Shown one piece after another: positions 26,941-35,677 of a stretch of 64,000 nt of DNA. Source of the DNA: Streptomyces sp. DSM 15324 (GTDB lineage Bacteria > Actinomycetota > Actinomycetes > Streptomycetales > Streptomycetaceae); assembly GCF_001514285.1 (NCBI RefSeq), contig NZ_KQ949026.1, forward strand, positions 442,121 to 506,120, read 5' to 3'. The stretch's first letter is position 1. Each line of letters begins with the position of its first letter. Below the pieces are notes generated by a model. The model saw nothing but the letters and a program-made list of their open reading frames with translations. It was not told the origin of the DNA and made no database searches. A program made the position numbers and the translations under genes.

Positions 26941-27996
26941 TTAGGCCAGACCGGCCAGCTCCAGCGCCCGAGAACCCGCGCGCAGCGAGGCGAGGCGCTC
27001 CTCCAGGGTGAAGCCCGCGGGGGCGAGGGTCAGGGTGGTGACGCCGGCCGCCGCGTAGGCCTTCATCCGGTCGGCGATCCGCTCCACCGAGCCGAGCAGC
27101 GTGGTGCGGTCGATCAGGTCGTGCGGGATCGCGGCGGCGGCGCCCTGCTTGTCGCCGGCGAGGTACTTGTCCTGGACCTCGGCGGCCGCCGCCTCGTAGC
27201 CCATGCGCTGGGCGAGCTGGTTGTAGAAGTTCTGCTTGCGGCTGCCCATCCCGCCGACGTACAGGGCGGTGTAGGGGCGGAAGGTGTCGGCGAGCTTCTC
27301 GACGTCCTTGTCCTCGCCGACGGCGAGCGGCAGCGTCGGACAGACGTCGAAGCCCTCCAGGGTCTTGCCGGCCTTCTCGCGCCCGGCCCGGATGTGCCGG
27401 AGCGCGGTGTCCTCGATGTGGTCGGCGGAGGGGAAGATCAGCAGCGCGCCGTCGGCGATCTCACCGGTCTGCTCGAGGTTCTTCGGGCCGATGGCGGCGA
27501 TGTACAGCGGGATGTGCTCGCGCTCGGGGTGCACGGTCAGCTTGATCGGCTTGCCGGGGCCGCCGGGCAGCGGCAGCGTCCAGTGCTCGCCCTCGTACGA
27601 CAGCCGCTCGCGCGTCATCGCCTTGCGGACGATCTCGACGTACTCACGGGTGCGGGAGAGCGGCTTGTCGAACTTGACGCCGTACCAGCCCTCGGAGACC
27701 TGCGGGCCGGAGACGCCGAGGCCGAGGCGGAACCGGCCGCCGGAGAGGGAGTCGAGGGTGGCGGCGGTCATCGCGGTCATCGCGGGCTGGCGCGCCGGGA
27801 TCTGGAAGATGGCCGAGCCGACGTCGATCCGCTCGGTCTTGGCGGCCACCCAGCTCAATACGGTGGCGGCGTCCGAGCCGTAGGCCTCCGCGGCCCAGCA
27901 GACGGCGTAGCCGAGGCGGTCGGCCTCCTGGGCGACGGCCAGGTTGTCCGCGTCCATTCCGGCACCCCAGTAGCCGAGGTTGATCCCGAGCTGCAT
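26941..27996 (-). CDS. LLM-class F420-dependent oxidoreductase
   Basis: This 351-residue TIM-barrel protein of the luciferase-like family starts with MQLGINLGYWG. It has the SAIFQIPARQPAMTAMTAATLD and LGLGVSGPQVSEGWYG segments (about residues 62-115) used by F420-dependent members. It probably reduces or oxidises an unidentified substrate with coenzyme F420. It is the only gene of its transcript; a perfect TetR-type palindrome sits 12 nt before the start codon. Confidence 0.88.
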   Translation of the reverse strand: MQLGINLGYWGAGMDADNLAVAQEADRLGYAVCWAAEAYGSDAATVLSWVAAKTERIDVGSAIFQIPARQPAMTAMTAATLDSLSGGRFRLGLGVSGPQVSEGWYGVKFDKPLSRTREYVEIVRKAMTRERLSYEGEHWTLPLPGGPGKPIKLTVHPEREHIPLYIAAIGPKNLEQTGEIADGALLIFPSADHIEDTALRHIRAGREKAGKTLEGFDVCPTLPLAVGEDKDVEKLADTFRPYTALYVGGMGSRKQNFYNQLAQRMGYEAAAAEVQDKYLAGDKQGAAAAIPHDLIDRTTLLGSVERIADRMKAYAAAGVTTLTLAPAGFTLEERLASLRAGSRALELAGLA

Positions 27997-28008
27997 GGCC
28001 GATTCCCC

Positions 28009-28022
28009 TTACTGATCAGTAA
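28009..28022. promoter_or_regulatory. TetR-type operator candidate
   Basis: TTACTGATCAGTAA is a perfect 14-bp palindrome ending 12 nt before the ATG of the F420 oxidoreductase, in a position where a repressor would block transcription or translation. No TetR gene lies in the window. Confidence 0.6.
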
Positions 28023-28212
28023 CGACGCTGTCGTGCCGACCTTAGCGCGGGGGACCGGGGGTGGGGAGCCCGGTGTGGTGAGCGTCGCCCGCCGCGCGGC
28101 GCGAGGGGGTGGGGCGGGTGCGCCGTGGCGGGGAGCCGGCGGGATGACGCGCGGAGATTCCGTTGTCCACAGGCAACCCACGGCCCAGTTCTGGCCAGTA
28201 ATGTCGGCGTTC

Positions 28213-29199
28213 ATGGAGCAGAGGCATCTCGGCCGCACCGGCCTGCGTGTGTCCCGCATCGGGCTCGGCACCCTGACCTGGGGGCGCGACACCGACGAGC
28301 ACGACGCCGCGGACCTCGTGAAGACGTTCTGGGAGGCGGGCGGCACCCTCGTCGACACGGCGGACGTGTACGGCGACGGAGAGGCCGAGTACCTCCTGGG
28401 ACGGCTCATAGACGGCCTGGTGCCCCGCCGTGACCTGATCATCTCCACCAAGGCGGGCAGCGTGCCGGACCCCGACCGGCGCTTCGACGGCTCGCGGGGC
28501 CACCTCCTCGCCGCCCTGGACGCCTCCCTCGCCCGGCTGGGCACGGACCACGTCGACATCTGGCACGTGCACGCCTTCGACCCGGACACCCCGCTGGAGG
28601 AGACGCTCCAGGCCCTCGACATCGCCGTCGCCAGCGGCCGCGCCCGCTACGCCGGGGTGTCCAACTTCTGCGGCTGGCAGCTCGCCAAGGCCGCCACCTG
28701 GCAGCTCGCCGCACCCGGCGTCCGCACCCGGCTCGCCAGTACGCAGATGGAGTACTCGCTCCTCCAGCGCGGCGTGGAGCGCGAGGTGCTGCCGGCCGCG
28801 CTCGACCTGGGCATCGGGCTGCTGCCGTCCTCGCCGCTCGGCCGGGGCGTCCTCACCGGCAAGTACCGGGGCGACGCCCTGCCGCCCGACTCGCGCGCCG
28901 CCTCCGAGCACTTCGCGCCCTTCGTCGAGCCGTACCTGGACGACACCGCGAGCCGTATCGTCGACGCCGTGACCACCGCGGCGGACGGGCTCGCGGTCAC
29001 CCCGCTCCAGGTCGCCCTGGCCTGGGTCCGCGACCGGCCCGGCGTGGCCGCCCCCGTGGTCGGCGCGCGCAACGCGCAGCAGCTCACGGCGGCGTTGTCA
29101 GTGGAGGCCCTTACGCTTCCTGACGAGATCTGCCGGGCCCTCGACGACGTGTCGGCGCCCGTGCACCGCTATCCCGATCACGACTGGAGCACGCTGTGA
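28213..29199 (+). CDS. Aldo/keto reductase
   Basis: The 328-residue TIM-barrel reductase of the AKR superfamily likely uses NADPH. The catalytic tetrad can be read: Asp and Tyr in DTADVYGDG near residue 48, Lys in ISTKAGS near 79, and His in IWHVHAFD near 118. The NADPH-binding tail is VAAPVVGARNAQQL. The ATG at 28213 is chosen from family alignment; an ATG four codons earlier is possible, and neither has a strong ribosome site. Its stop overlaps the next gene's GTG by 4 nt, so the two are co-translated. Confidence 0.85.
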   Translation: MEQRHLGRTGLRVSRIGLGTLTWGRDTDEHDAADLVKTFWEAGGTLVDTADVYGDGEAEYLLGRLIDGLVPRRDLIISTKAGSVPDPDRRFDGSRGHLLAALDASLARLGTDHVDIWHVHAFDPDTPLEETLQALDIAVASGRARYAGVSNFCGWQLAKAATWQLAAPGVRTRLASTQMEYSLLQRGVEREVLPAALDLGIGLLPSSPLGRGVLTGKYRGDALPPDSRAASEHFAPFVEPYLDDTASRIVDAVTTAADGLAVTPLQVALAWVRDRPGVAAPVVGARNAQQLTAALSVEALTLPDEICRALDDVSAPVHRYPDHDWSTL

Positions 29200-31436
29200 G
29201 CACGGAACCGGATTCCTCGGACGACACCGAGAACACCGGGCCGGGGACACCGGACGGTGACGACAGCACCCCGGCCGCGAGCGGGGGCGAGACCGAGAAG
29301 GAGACGGCGACCGAGACCGAGACCGAGGAGACCGGCGCGGGCCCGGCCGCCGAGGGCGGGACCGCCGACACCGAGGGTGCCGAGGGCGGGGCCGCCGCGC
29401 AGGTCAGTGAGGCACAGGCCGAGCTGGCCGCGCAGAAGCTGGAGCGGGAGCGGATCGAGCGGCGCAAGGCGGAGAAGGCGGGCCCCATCGACAGCGGGGC
29501 CAAGCTCAGCGGCCGGGCCGCCGACCTGCTCGCGGCGGTCCGGGCCGTGGAGGGCGGGGCGACACCCGCCGCCACCGTCTTCAGCGCGCCGGAACCCCCG
29601 CGCCGCCCCGCCACCCCGGACCCCGTACCGCGCCCGCAGCCGGCGTCGCCCGCCGGGGCACCGGCCGCTCCCCCGGCCCCCGCCCGGGAGACCGTCGCGG
29701 CCGTGCGGCGCGTGCTGTCCGACGGCGGTGCCCCCGAGGCGCTCGCCCCGCAGGTCGCGGGAGCGCTCGGCGAGGGCGCCGAGGACCTGCTGCGGGCGGA
29801 CCCCTGGCACCTGCTGCGGGTCGCCGGCGTACGGCCGGAGCAGGCCGACGGGTTCGCCCGGGCCCTGCTCGGCGCGGAGTGCGCCCCCGACGACGAGCGG
29901 CGGGGCCGCGCGCTGACGGTCTGGCTCCTGGAACAGGCGGCCCTCGCCGGTCACACCGCGCTGGAGCTCCCGGCGCTCACCGCGGCCCTCGCCCAGCGGT
30001 CCGTGCCGGACGCCGACGAGGCCGTGCAGAGCGCGCTGGCGGAGGGCGATGCGCTCGCCTTCCAGGACCCGGAGGCCGAGACCTCGGCGAACGCGGCGCA
30101 CTCCGGGGACGCCGAGAGCGACGACGAGGAGGCGGAGGCGGAGGGCGACCGTCCGGTCCGTGTCCTGGTCGGCCTGGAGCGGTACGCGCTCGCGGAGGAG
30201 AGCCTCGCCGACGGCCTGGCCCGGATCGTGAACTCCCTGGCCAAGGAGACCGCCTCGGAGGCCGGGTGGGAGTCGGCCGCCGCCTCGGCGTCCGGCAGCG
30301 CCGCCGAGCTGATCCGGGCCGTCGCCGGGCACGGCCTGGTGCTGCACACCGGCGGCGAGACGGCCCGCGCCGAACCGGCCGCGCTGCTCACCGCCGCCCG
30401 CTCCCTCGGCCTGCGCGCGGTTGCGGCCTGCCACACCGCGGACGGCCGGGACCGCATCGCGGCACGGGCCGGCGCGGCGGACCTCGCCGTCACCGTCCAC
30501 GGACTGCTCGCGGGCGCCGAGGGCCCCGGCCGGGACGCCGACGGGGCGCTCGCCCTGGACCTGCTGATCGTGACGGACGCGCCCCGGCTCGACGTGGAGA
30601 GCGCCGCGATGGTGGTCGAGTCGCTGCCGGACGGCGCCCGGCTGGTGCTCAGCGGTGATCCGGCGGAGGTGTGGTCGGCCGGTCCGGGCCGGGTCTTCGC
30701 CGATCTGCTCGCCGCCCGGGTGTGCCCGCAGGTCGCCTCACGCACCCCCGACCCCGGTCCGCTCGGCGAACTGCTCTCCGGGATCGGCGTGGGCGAGCTC
30801 AACCAGGTCGAGGCGCCCGGCAAGGAGCTGGTGATCGTCCCCGTTCGGGACGCGGCCGAGGCCGTGCACCGCACCCTGCAACTCGTGCTGGAGTCCGTGC
30901 CGAGGGCCTTCGGCGTCGAGCCGGGCCGGACGGTGGTGATCACCCCGGGCCATGGCGGCGCGGCCGGCACCCGCGCGCTCAACGCCGCGCTCAAGGAGCG
31001 CCTCAACCCCGGCCCCGGCCGCTTCGGCGGCTTCGACCCCGGGGACGTGGTCGCCCACTCCCCCGCGCCGGGGCGGACCCTGCTGGGGCGGGTGGAGAAG
31101 GCCGACGCGGACGGGCTGCACCTGTCCTGCGCGGGCGCCCCCGTCGTCGTAGCGAAGGAGCGGGTGGAGCAGTCCGTGCGGCACGGCTGGGCGCTGACCG
31201 CGCACCAGGCGGTGGGCGGCCGGTGGCCGGCGGCCGTCGTGGTGCTGCCCGGCGACGCCGCACAGGCCCTGTCCCGGCCGTGGGTGTACACGGCGTTCGG
31301 GCGGGCGGAGCGGCATCTGTCCGTGGTGCACGGTGTCGAGCAGGCCCTGGCGCGGGCGGTCGCCGAGGTCCCGGCCAGACCGCGGACGACCCGGCTGCCG
31401 GTCCTGCTGCGCACCCAGGTGCCACCGGCCGGCTGA
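29196..31436 (+). CDS. RecD2-like helicase homologue with degenerate ATPase motifs
   Basis: The 746-residue protein has a disordered acidic N-terminus (about 1-110). A helix-hairpin-helix and winged region follows (ALGEGAEDLLRADPWHLLRVAGV, about 185-210), then the layout of a RecD2-type SF1 helicase. The motifs are altered. The Walker A position reads HTGGETARAEP (about 378) with no GKT, and the Walker B position reads IVTDAPRLD (about 457) instead of DEAS. Later motifs are better kept: LSGDPAEVWSAGPGRVFADL (about 483), TPGHGGAAGTRALN (about 582), TAHQAVG (about 667) and YTAFGRAERH. It therefore probably binds DNA or protein without ATP-driven unwinding. Confidence 0.7.
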   Translation: MSTEPDSSDDTENTGPGTPDGDDSTPAASGGETEKETATETETEETGAGPAAEGGTADTEGAEGGAAAQVSEAQAELAAQKLERERIERRKAEKAGPIDSGAKLSGRAADLLAAVRAVEGGATPAATVFSAPEPPRRPATPDPVPRPQPASPAGAPAAPPAPARETVAAVRRVLSDGGAPEALAPQVAGALGEGAEDLLRADPWHLLRVAGVRPEQADGFARALLGAECAPDDERRGRALTVWLLEQAALAGHTALELPALTAALAQRSVPDADEAVQSALAEGDALAFQDPEAETSANAAHSGDAESDDEEAEAEGDRPVRVLVGLERYALAEESLADGLARIVNSLAKETASEAGWESAAASASGSAAELIRAVAGHGLVLHTGGETARAEPAALLTAARSLGLRAVAACHTADGRDRIAARAGAADLAVTVHGLLAGAEGPGRDADGALALDLLIVTDAPRLDVESAAMVVESLPDGARLVLSGDPAEVWSAGPGRVFADLLAARVCPQVASRTPDPGPLGELLSGIGVGELNQVEAPGKELVIVPVRDAAEAVHRTLQLVLESVPRAFGVEPGRTVVITPGHGGAAGTRALNAALKERLNPGPGRFGGFDPGDVVAHSPAPGRTLLGRVEKADADGLHLSCAGAPVVVAKERVEQSVRHGWALTAHQAVGGRWPAAVVVLPGDAAQALSRPWVYTAFGRAERHLSVVHGVEQALARAVAEVPARPRTTRLPVLLRTQVPPAG

Positions 31437-31452
31437 CCGTCCCGGCACGCGC

Positions 31453-31504
31453 ACACGAGCGGCGGCCGGACCGGGGTCTCCCCCGGCCCGGCCGCCGCTC
31501 GTGT
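31453..31504. terminator. Bidirectional terminator
   Basis: A 17-bp perfect stem (ACACGAGCGGCGGCCGG and its complement) with an 18-nt loop lies between two convergent genes. Confidence 0.85.
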
Positions 31505-31537
31505 CCCGTCGTCGCGCCGCCCGCGGGCGGCGGCCGC

Positions 31538-32257
31538 CTAGCGCCGGTCGGCGTCCAGCGGCTCCAGGTCGTCCACGTCCTCGCCGTCCTCGCCGTCCTC
31601 CTGGTCGTCGAGTTCGTCCAGCTCGGCCGCGAGATCCTCGTCGTCCTCGTCGTCCTCGTCGAGATCGTCGAAGACCGCGCTCACGTCGAACCGGCAGACC
31701 ACCCGCTGCGGATCGGCCTGGTCGAACGGGGCCTCCAGCCACTCGCCCGGTTCGGCAGGTTCGTCGGCGGCGAGCACCCACAGCGTGGAGTCGCCTTCCT
31801 CCAGGCCGAACTCCTTGTGCCGGGAGGCGATCTCGTCGGGTTCGAACTCGCCGAACAGGATGCCCAGGGCCCCGTGCACGGTGCCCGCGCCCTCCGTGCC
31901 CTCGTCGTCCGCCGCCTCGATCCGCTGGGCCTGGGCGAGCAACCGCTGCGGCTCCGCGACGGCGTAGTCCCGGCGGATCAGCACGCTGACCGCGTTCGGC
32001 TCCTCGGGCCCGGTGTACGGGGGCAGGGAGTCGTCCGCGCCGGGGATCTCGAAGGGGGTGACCTCGTCGTAGCGGTCGTAGAGCAGTTCGTCGTAGACCT
32101 CGGCGGCCGCGGCCAGCTCGTTGAACGCCTCGTAGACGGCCGGGTCGTCCTCCCCCGACCTGCGTTCGACCGCGGCCAGATGGCGGTCGAGCGCGGTCTT
32201 GACCGCCTCGGCGGCGGCGCGTACCTCGGCAGCGGTGGGCTGCGCAGCATCAGACAT
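31538..32257 (-). CDS. Acidic hypothetical protein
   Basis: The 239-residue protein is not recognised. It is strongly acidic, and its last 40 residues are mostly Asp, Glu and Leu (DDLDEDDEDDEDLAAELDEL). The middle has an ordered-looking region (ALGILFGEFEPDEIASRHKEFGLEEGDSTLWV with order typical of a small folded domain). It is probably cytoplasmic, with no signal or membrane segment. Only 47 bp separate it from the divergent DUF5703 gene, so the pair may share a control region. A TAGCGT -10-like hexamer 7 nt before the ATG suggests a leaderless message. Confidence 0.7.
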   Translation of the reverse strand: MSDAAQPTAAEVRAAAEAVKTALDRHLAAVERRSGEDDPAVYEAFNELAAAAEVYDELLYDRYDEVTPFEIPGADDSLPPYTGPEEPNAVSVLIRRDYAVAEPQRLLAQAQRIEAADDEGTEGAGTVHGALGILFGEFEPDEIASRHKEFGLEEGDSTLWVLAADEPAEPGEWLEAPFDQADPQRVVCRFDVSAVFDDLDEDDEDDEDLAAELDELDDQEDGEDGEDVDDLEPLDADRR

Positions 32258-32304
32258 AGTGCAGACGCTATCCGTACGAGGCCCCAGCCCGCACAATAGA
32301 TGCG

Positions 32305-32493
32305 ATGCCGGAATACGAATTTGTCGACGTGTACGTGCCGCGCGGGGTCTCCCGCAAGGAGGCGACGCGTCTGCTGACCGACCATGCCGAGTACGGACAC
32401 TGGGAGTTGGACCGCCTGAGCCTGATGCGTGACGGCAGTCGCCGAGTGCGGCTGCGCCGACGGATCATCCGCCAGGTACGTGCCACATGGTGA
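32305..32493 (+). CDS. DUF5703-family small protein
   Basis: The 62-residue basic protein begins PEYEFVDVYVPRGVSRKEAT and ends in an Arg-rich stretch. It matches the small DUF5703 family common in Streptomyces; its role is unknown. It may be translated from a leaderless or very short-leader message because the divergent gene starts 48 nt away. Confidence 0.75.
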   Translation: MPEYEFVDVYVPRGVSRKEATRLLTDHAEYGHWELDRLSLMRDGSRRVRLRRRIIRQVRATW

Positions 32494-32509
32494 AGTGAGC
32501 GACACAGAC

Positions 32510-32541
32510 GGAGCGGGCCCCGCCGAGGCGGGGCCCGCTCC
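32510..32541. terminator. Bidirectional terminator between DUF5703 gene and chpC
   Basis: A 15-bp complementary stem (GGAGCGGGCCCCGCC and its complement) with a very tight loop lies between convergent genes. Confidence 0.8.
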
Positions 32542-32562
32542 GTCGTCCGGCCTCGGGGGAGG

Positions 32563-33450
32563 TCACCCGAAGGTGCGCGCCTTGCGGTAGAGCAGCGCTC
32601 CGGCGAGGAGCGCGCCCGCGCCGGCCGGCAGGGCGAGGCCGAGCGGGACCTCGCTTCCGGTCTCGGCGAGCTGGGCGCCGCTGGCGGCGGTACCGGTGGT
32701 GCCGGTGGGCCGGTGGTCGGTCACCGAGTGGGCCGGGGTGCCGCGGCCCGGGGTGGACGGCACGGCCTCGGGCCCGGAGGGGGTGGACCCGTGGCCGACC
32801 GGCTTGCCGGGGGTGTGCTGACCCGGGTGGCCCGGCGTCTCGTGGCCGCGGTCCGGCGGAGTGCCGTATCCGTGGCCGCCGCCGGTGTCGCAGCCGTTGC
32901 CGTAGGACGGGTTGAGGATCCCGACGGCGTCGACGCTGTTGCCGCACACGTTCACCGGGACGTCGATCGGGGCCTGGACGTGGTTGCCGGATCCGACGCC
33001 GGGCGAGCCACCGGTGTGACCGCCCGCCTGTGCGCCCCCGGAGCCCGGGTACGCGCCGTAGCCGCCGCCGTGACCACCGTCCCCGCCCTGACCTCCGTGA
33101 CCGCCCCAGTGACCTCCCCCGTTGCCGCTGTGACCGCCGCCGCCGTGGTTGCCGCCGCCGTAGGCGTGGTCGCTGTCGCCGTAGCCGCCCGGGGCGCGGT
33201 GGCGGCCACCCTGGGTGGTGCAGGAGTTGCCGAACGCCGGGTTGAGGAGCCCGACGAGGTCGATGGTGTTGCCGCACACGTTGACGGGGACGTTCACCGG
33301 CGCCTGCACCGTGTTGCCGGACGCGACGCCGGGCGAGTCGGTGGCGAAGCCGTGCGCGCCCGTGTCGGCGTGCGCGTAGCCGCCGGCGGCGGCGATCACC
33401 CCCGTGGCCGCCGCCACGGTCATGAGGCTTTTACGGGTGACCTGTCGCAT
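32563..33450 (-). CDS. chpC: Long chaplin with sortase signal
   Basis: This 295-residue secreted protein coats aerial hyphae and is anchored to the wall. A signal peptide (about residues 1-28) precedes two chaplin domains. The first (about 37-78) has VNVCGNTIDLVGLLNPAFGN and the second (about 150-192) has VNVCGNSVDAVGILNPSYGN, each with two cysteines. A Gly/His-rich linker lies between them and a Pro/Thr-rich spacer after them. The C-terminus has an LAETG sortase motif, a hydrophobic segment and RKARTFG. The pair with chpH just upstream matches the chpC-chpH order of S. coelicolor. Confidence 0.93.
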   Translation of the reverse strand: MRQVTRKSLMTVAAATGVIAAAGGYAHADTGAHGFATDSPGVASGNTVQAPVNVPVNVCGNTIDLVGLLNPAFGNSCTTQGGRHRAPGGYGDSDHAYGGGNHGGGGHSGNGGGHWGGHGGQGGDGGHGGGYGAYPGSGGAQAGGHTGGSPGVGSGNHVQAPIDVPVNVCGNSVDAVGILNPSYGNGCDTGGGHGYGTPPDRGHETPGHPGQHTPGKPVGHGSTPSGPEAVPSTPGRGTPAHSVTDHRPTGTTGTAASGAQLAETGSEVPLGLALPAGAGALLAGALLYRKARTFG

Positions 33451-33576
33451 TGCTGTTTCCCTGCTTTCGATCTCGTCCTCGGCCCGAATTCCCGCATCAT
33501 TCCACTACCCGGGATATTTCTTGGGGACATTCGGGCCGTTCGAATTCTTCGGCCATTCCTTCGGAAAAGACCGGTA

Positions 33577-33607
33577 GGCCCCGGAGCGCAGGGTGCGCTC
33601 CGGGGCC
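33577..33607 (-). terminator. Terminator of chpH
   Basis: A 14-bp perfect stem GGCCCCGGAGCGCA/TGCGCTCCGGGGCC with a GGG loop lies 33 nt past the chpH stop. Confidence 0.85.
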
Positions 33608-33639
33608 GACGGTGTGGACGACCCCTCAGCGGGTCGACG

Positions 33640-33873
33640 TCACTTGTTGATGCAGACGTTGCCGAAGGCGGGGTTCAGCAGCCCGATCACCGAGATCGTG
33701 TTGCCGCAGACGTTCACCGGGACGTGCACCGGAACCTGGATCACGTTGCCGGAAGCGACACCCGGGGAGTGCACCGCGGCACCCTGGGCACCGGCATCGG
33801 CGACGGCCAGGCCCGCGCCCGCGAGAACCAGCCCACCAGTGGCAGCCGCAGCAGCGACGACCTTCTTGATCAT
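33640..33873 (-). CDS. chpH: Short chaplin
   Basis: The 77-residue secreted surfactant-like protein self-assembles on aerial hyphae and spores. A signal peptide (MIKKVV to about residue 26) is followed by one chaplin domain with VNVCGNTISVIGLLNPAFGN and a second cysteine near the end. The start ATG follows AGGAGG with an optimal gap, which fits high expression. The 5-prime leader region up to the neighbouring gene is about 130 nt and A/T-rich. In S. coelicolor chpH is a developmental gene; the same control is likely but not shown here. Confidence 0.95.
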   Translation of the reverse strand: MIKKVVAAAAATGGLVLAGAGLAVADAGAQGAAVHSPGVASGNVIQVPVHVPVNVCGNTISVIGLLNPAFGNVCINK

Positions 33874-34004
33874 TATTCCTCCTTGTTGGCAAAAGCGATC
33901 CTCAGCAGCGGACCGCATCACCAGTAACGAGGGGGAATTAATGAGGCTACGCGCTTATCGGCGCATTCACTCTTCTCAGCAGCTCCCGCACGTGCGCGCG
34001 ATTT

Positions 34005-35324
34005 TCAGGACGCGTCGATGAACCGGTCGAGCACCCGCACGCCGAACTTCAGCCCGTCCACCGGCACCCGCTCGTCGACGCCGTGGAACATGCCCGCGAA
34101 GTCCAGCTCCGGGGGCAGCTTCAGCGGCGCGAAACCGAAGCCGCGGATGCCGAGGTCGTCGAAGGACTTGGCGTCGGTGCCGCCGGAGAGCATGTAGGGG
34201 ACCGCCTTCGCGGCCGGGTCCTCGGCGAGCAGCGCCGACTGCATCGCCTCGACGAGCGCCCCGTCGAAGGAGGTTTCCAGCGCCTTGTCGGAGTGCACGT
34301 CCTCACGCCGTACGTTCGGGCCGAGCAGGCGGTCGAGATCGGCGAGGAACTCCTCCTCGTACCCGGGCAGGAAGCGGCCGTCGACGTGCGCGGTCGCCTC
34401 GCCCGGGATCACGTTGACCTTGTAGCCGGCGCCGAGCTGGGTGGGGTTGGCGGTGTTGCTGAGGGTCGCGCCGATCAGCTTGGCGATGCCGCCGAGCCGG
34501 GCGAGGGTGGACTGCATGTCCTCGGGGTCCAGCTCCGTGCCGAGGGCGTCGCCGAGCTCGTCGAGGAAGGCGCGGGTGGTCTTGGTGACCCGGACCGGGA
34601 AGGTGTGCCGGCCGAGCCGGGCGACCGCCTCGGACAGCTCGGTGATCGCGTTGTCCTTGTGGATCATCGAGCCGTGCCCGGCGGTGCCGGCGACGGTCAG
34701 CTTCATCCAGTGCATGCCCTTCTCGGCCGTCTGGATCAGATAGAGCCGCCGCTCCTCGCTCACGGTGAACGAGAAGCCGCCGACCTCGCTGATCGCCTCG
34801 GTGACGCCGTCGAACAGCCCCCGGTGGTGGTCGACGAGGTGGCGGGCGCCGTACAGGCCGCCGGCCTCCTCGTCGGCGAGGAACGCGAGGACGATGTCCC
34901 GGGGCGGCTTGCGCCCGGAGCGCATCCGGTCGCGCACGACCGCCAGGGTCATCGCGTCCATGTCCTTCATGTCGACCGCGCCGCGGCCCCATACACAGCC
35001 GTCCGTGACCTCCCCGGAGAAGGGGTGGTGGGTCCAGTCGACCGCGTTGGCCGGGACGACGTCGAGGTGGCCGTGGATGAGCAGTGCGGGCCGGGACGGG
35101 TCCTCGCCCTCGATACGGGCCACGGTGGAGGCGCGTCCCGGGTGCGACTCGAAGATCTGCGGCTCGAGGCCGACCTCGGCGAGCTTCTCGGCGACCCACT
35201 CGGCCGCCTTGCGCTCACCCGGGCCCGAGTGGTCGCCGTAGTTGCTGGTGTCGATCCGGATGAGGTCGCGGCAGAGGTCCACGACCTCGTCCTCGCCGGT
35301 GACGTTCCTGGCCGTGTCGCTCAC
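34005..35324 (-). CDS. M20-family metallopeptidase/deacylase
   Basis: The 439-residue zinc hydrolase has the M20 pattern. HGHLDVVP near residue 85 supplies the first metal His and catalytic Asp. WGRGAVDMKDM near 110 supplies the bridging Asp, and ADEEAGG near 149 supplies the general-base Glu and the metal Glu. A dimerisation insert and a final His in the GMFHGVDERVP segment follow. It probably removes N-acyl groups or cleaves small peptides. The GTG at 35324 is selected because AGGA lies 6 nt upstream. Confidence 0.9.
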   Translation of the reverse strand: MSDTARNVTGEDEVVDLCRDLIRIDTSNYGDHSGPGERKAAEWVAEKLAEVGLEPQIFESHPGRASTVARIEGEDPSRPALLIHGHLDVVPANAVDWTHHPFSGEVTDGCVWGRGAVDMKDMDAMTLAVVRDRMRSGRKPPRDIVLAFLADEEAGGLYGARHLVDHHRGLFDGVTEAISEVGGFSFTVSEERRLYLIQTAEKGMHWMKLTVAGTAGHGSMIHKDNAITELSEAVARLGRHTFPVRVTKTTRAFLDELGDALGTELDPEDMQSTLARLGGIAKLIGATLSNTANPTQLGAGYKVNVIPGEATAHVDGRFLPGYEEEFLADLDRLLGPNVRREDVHSDKALETSFDGALVEAMQSALLAEDPAAKAVPYMLSGGTDAKSFDDLGIRGFGFAPLKLPPELDFAGMFHGVDERVPVDGLKFGVRVLDRFIDAS

Positions 35325-35525
35325 GCTGCTTCCTCCCGCTGTCCTGGCCGGTTCCCCCACATCCTCCCTCCCGGTGCGGCCCCCGCCCAAGACCGGTCCC
35401 GGCCCGTCACACTCCGTTCACATGGACCGACGCCTCCCGTCCGACCAGGCGTGATCGGGCACCCTCGAAAGCCTGGTAGTGTTTACGACGTCGCCGCGAG
35501 GGAAACCCGCCGCGACAGACACCTT

Positions 35526-35613
35526 GTCCGGGTGGCGGAATGGCAGACGCGCTAGCTTGAGGTGCTAGTGCCCTTTATCGGGCGTGGGGGTTCAAGTCCC
35601 CCCTCGGACACCA
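35526..35613 (+). tRNA. tRNA-Leu (anticodon GAG), CCA encoded
   Basis: The 88-nt cloverleaf has an acceptor stem GTCCGGG/CTCGGAC (one G-T pair). Its anticodon stem CTAGC/GCTAG encloses loop TTGAGGT with GAG at 35559-35561. It has a long variable arm (TGCCCTTTATCGGGCG), the TTCAAGT T-loop and an encoded CCA. It reads CUC/CUU leucine codons. It lies at the edge of the large minus-strand island. Confidence 0.95.
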
Positions 35614-35619
35614 CTTCCT

Positions 35620-35658
35620 GTGAGGGGCGGTTCCGGCTCAGGCCGGGCCGCCCCTCAC
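35620..35658. terminator. Terminator between tRNA-Leu and the GAP1-like gene
   Basis: GTGAGGGGCGG/CCGCCCCTCAC forms an 11-bp stem with an inner CCGG/CCGG hairpin. It lies 6 nt after the tRNA and 20 nt past the stop of the convergent gene. Confidence 0.75.
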
Positions 35659-35677
35659 TGGTATACGGCATTTGTTG

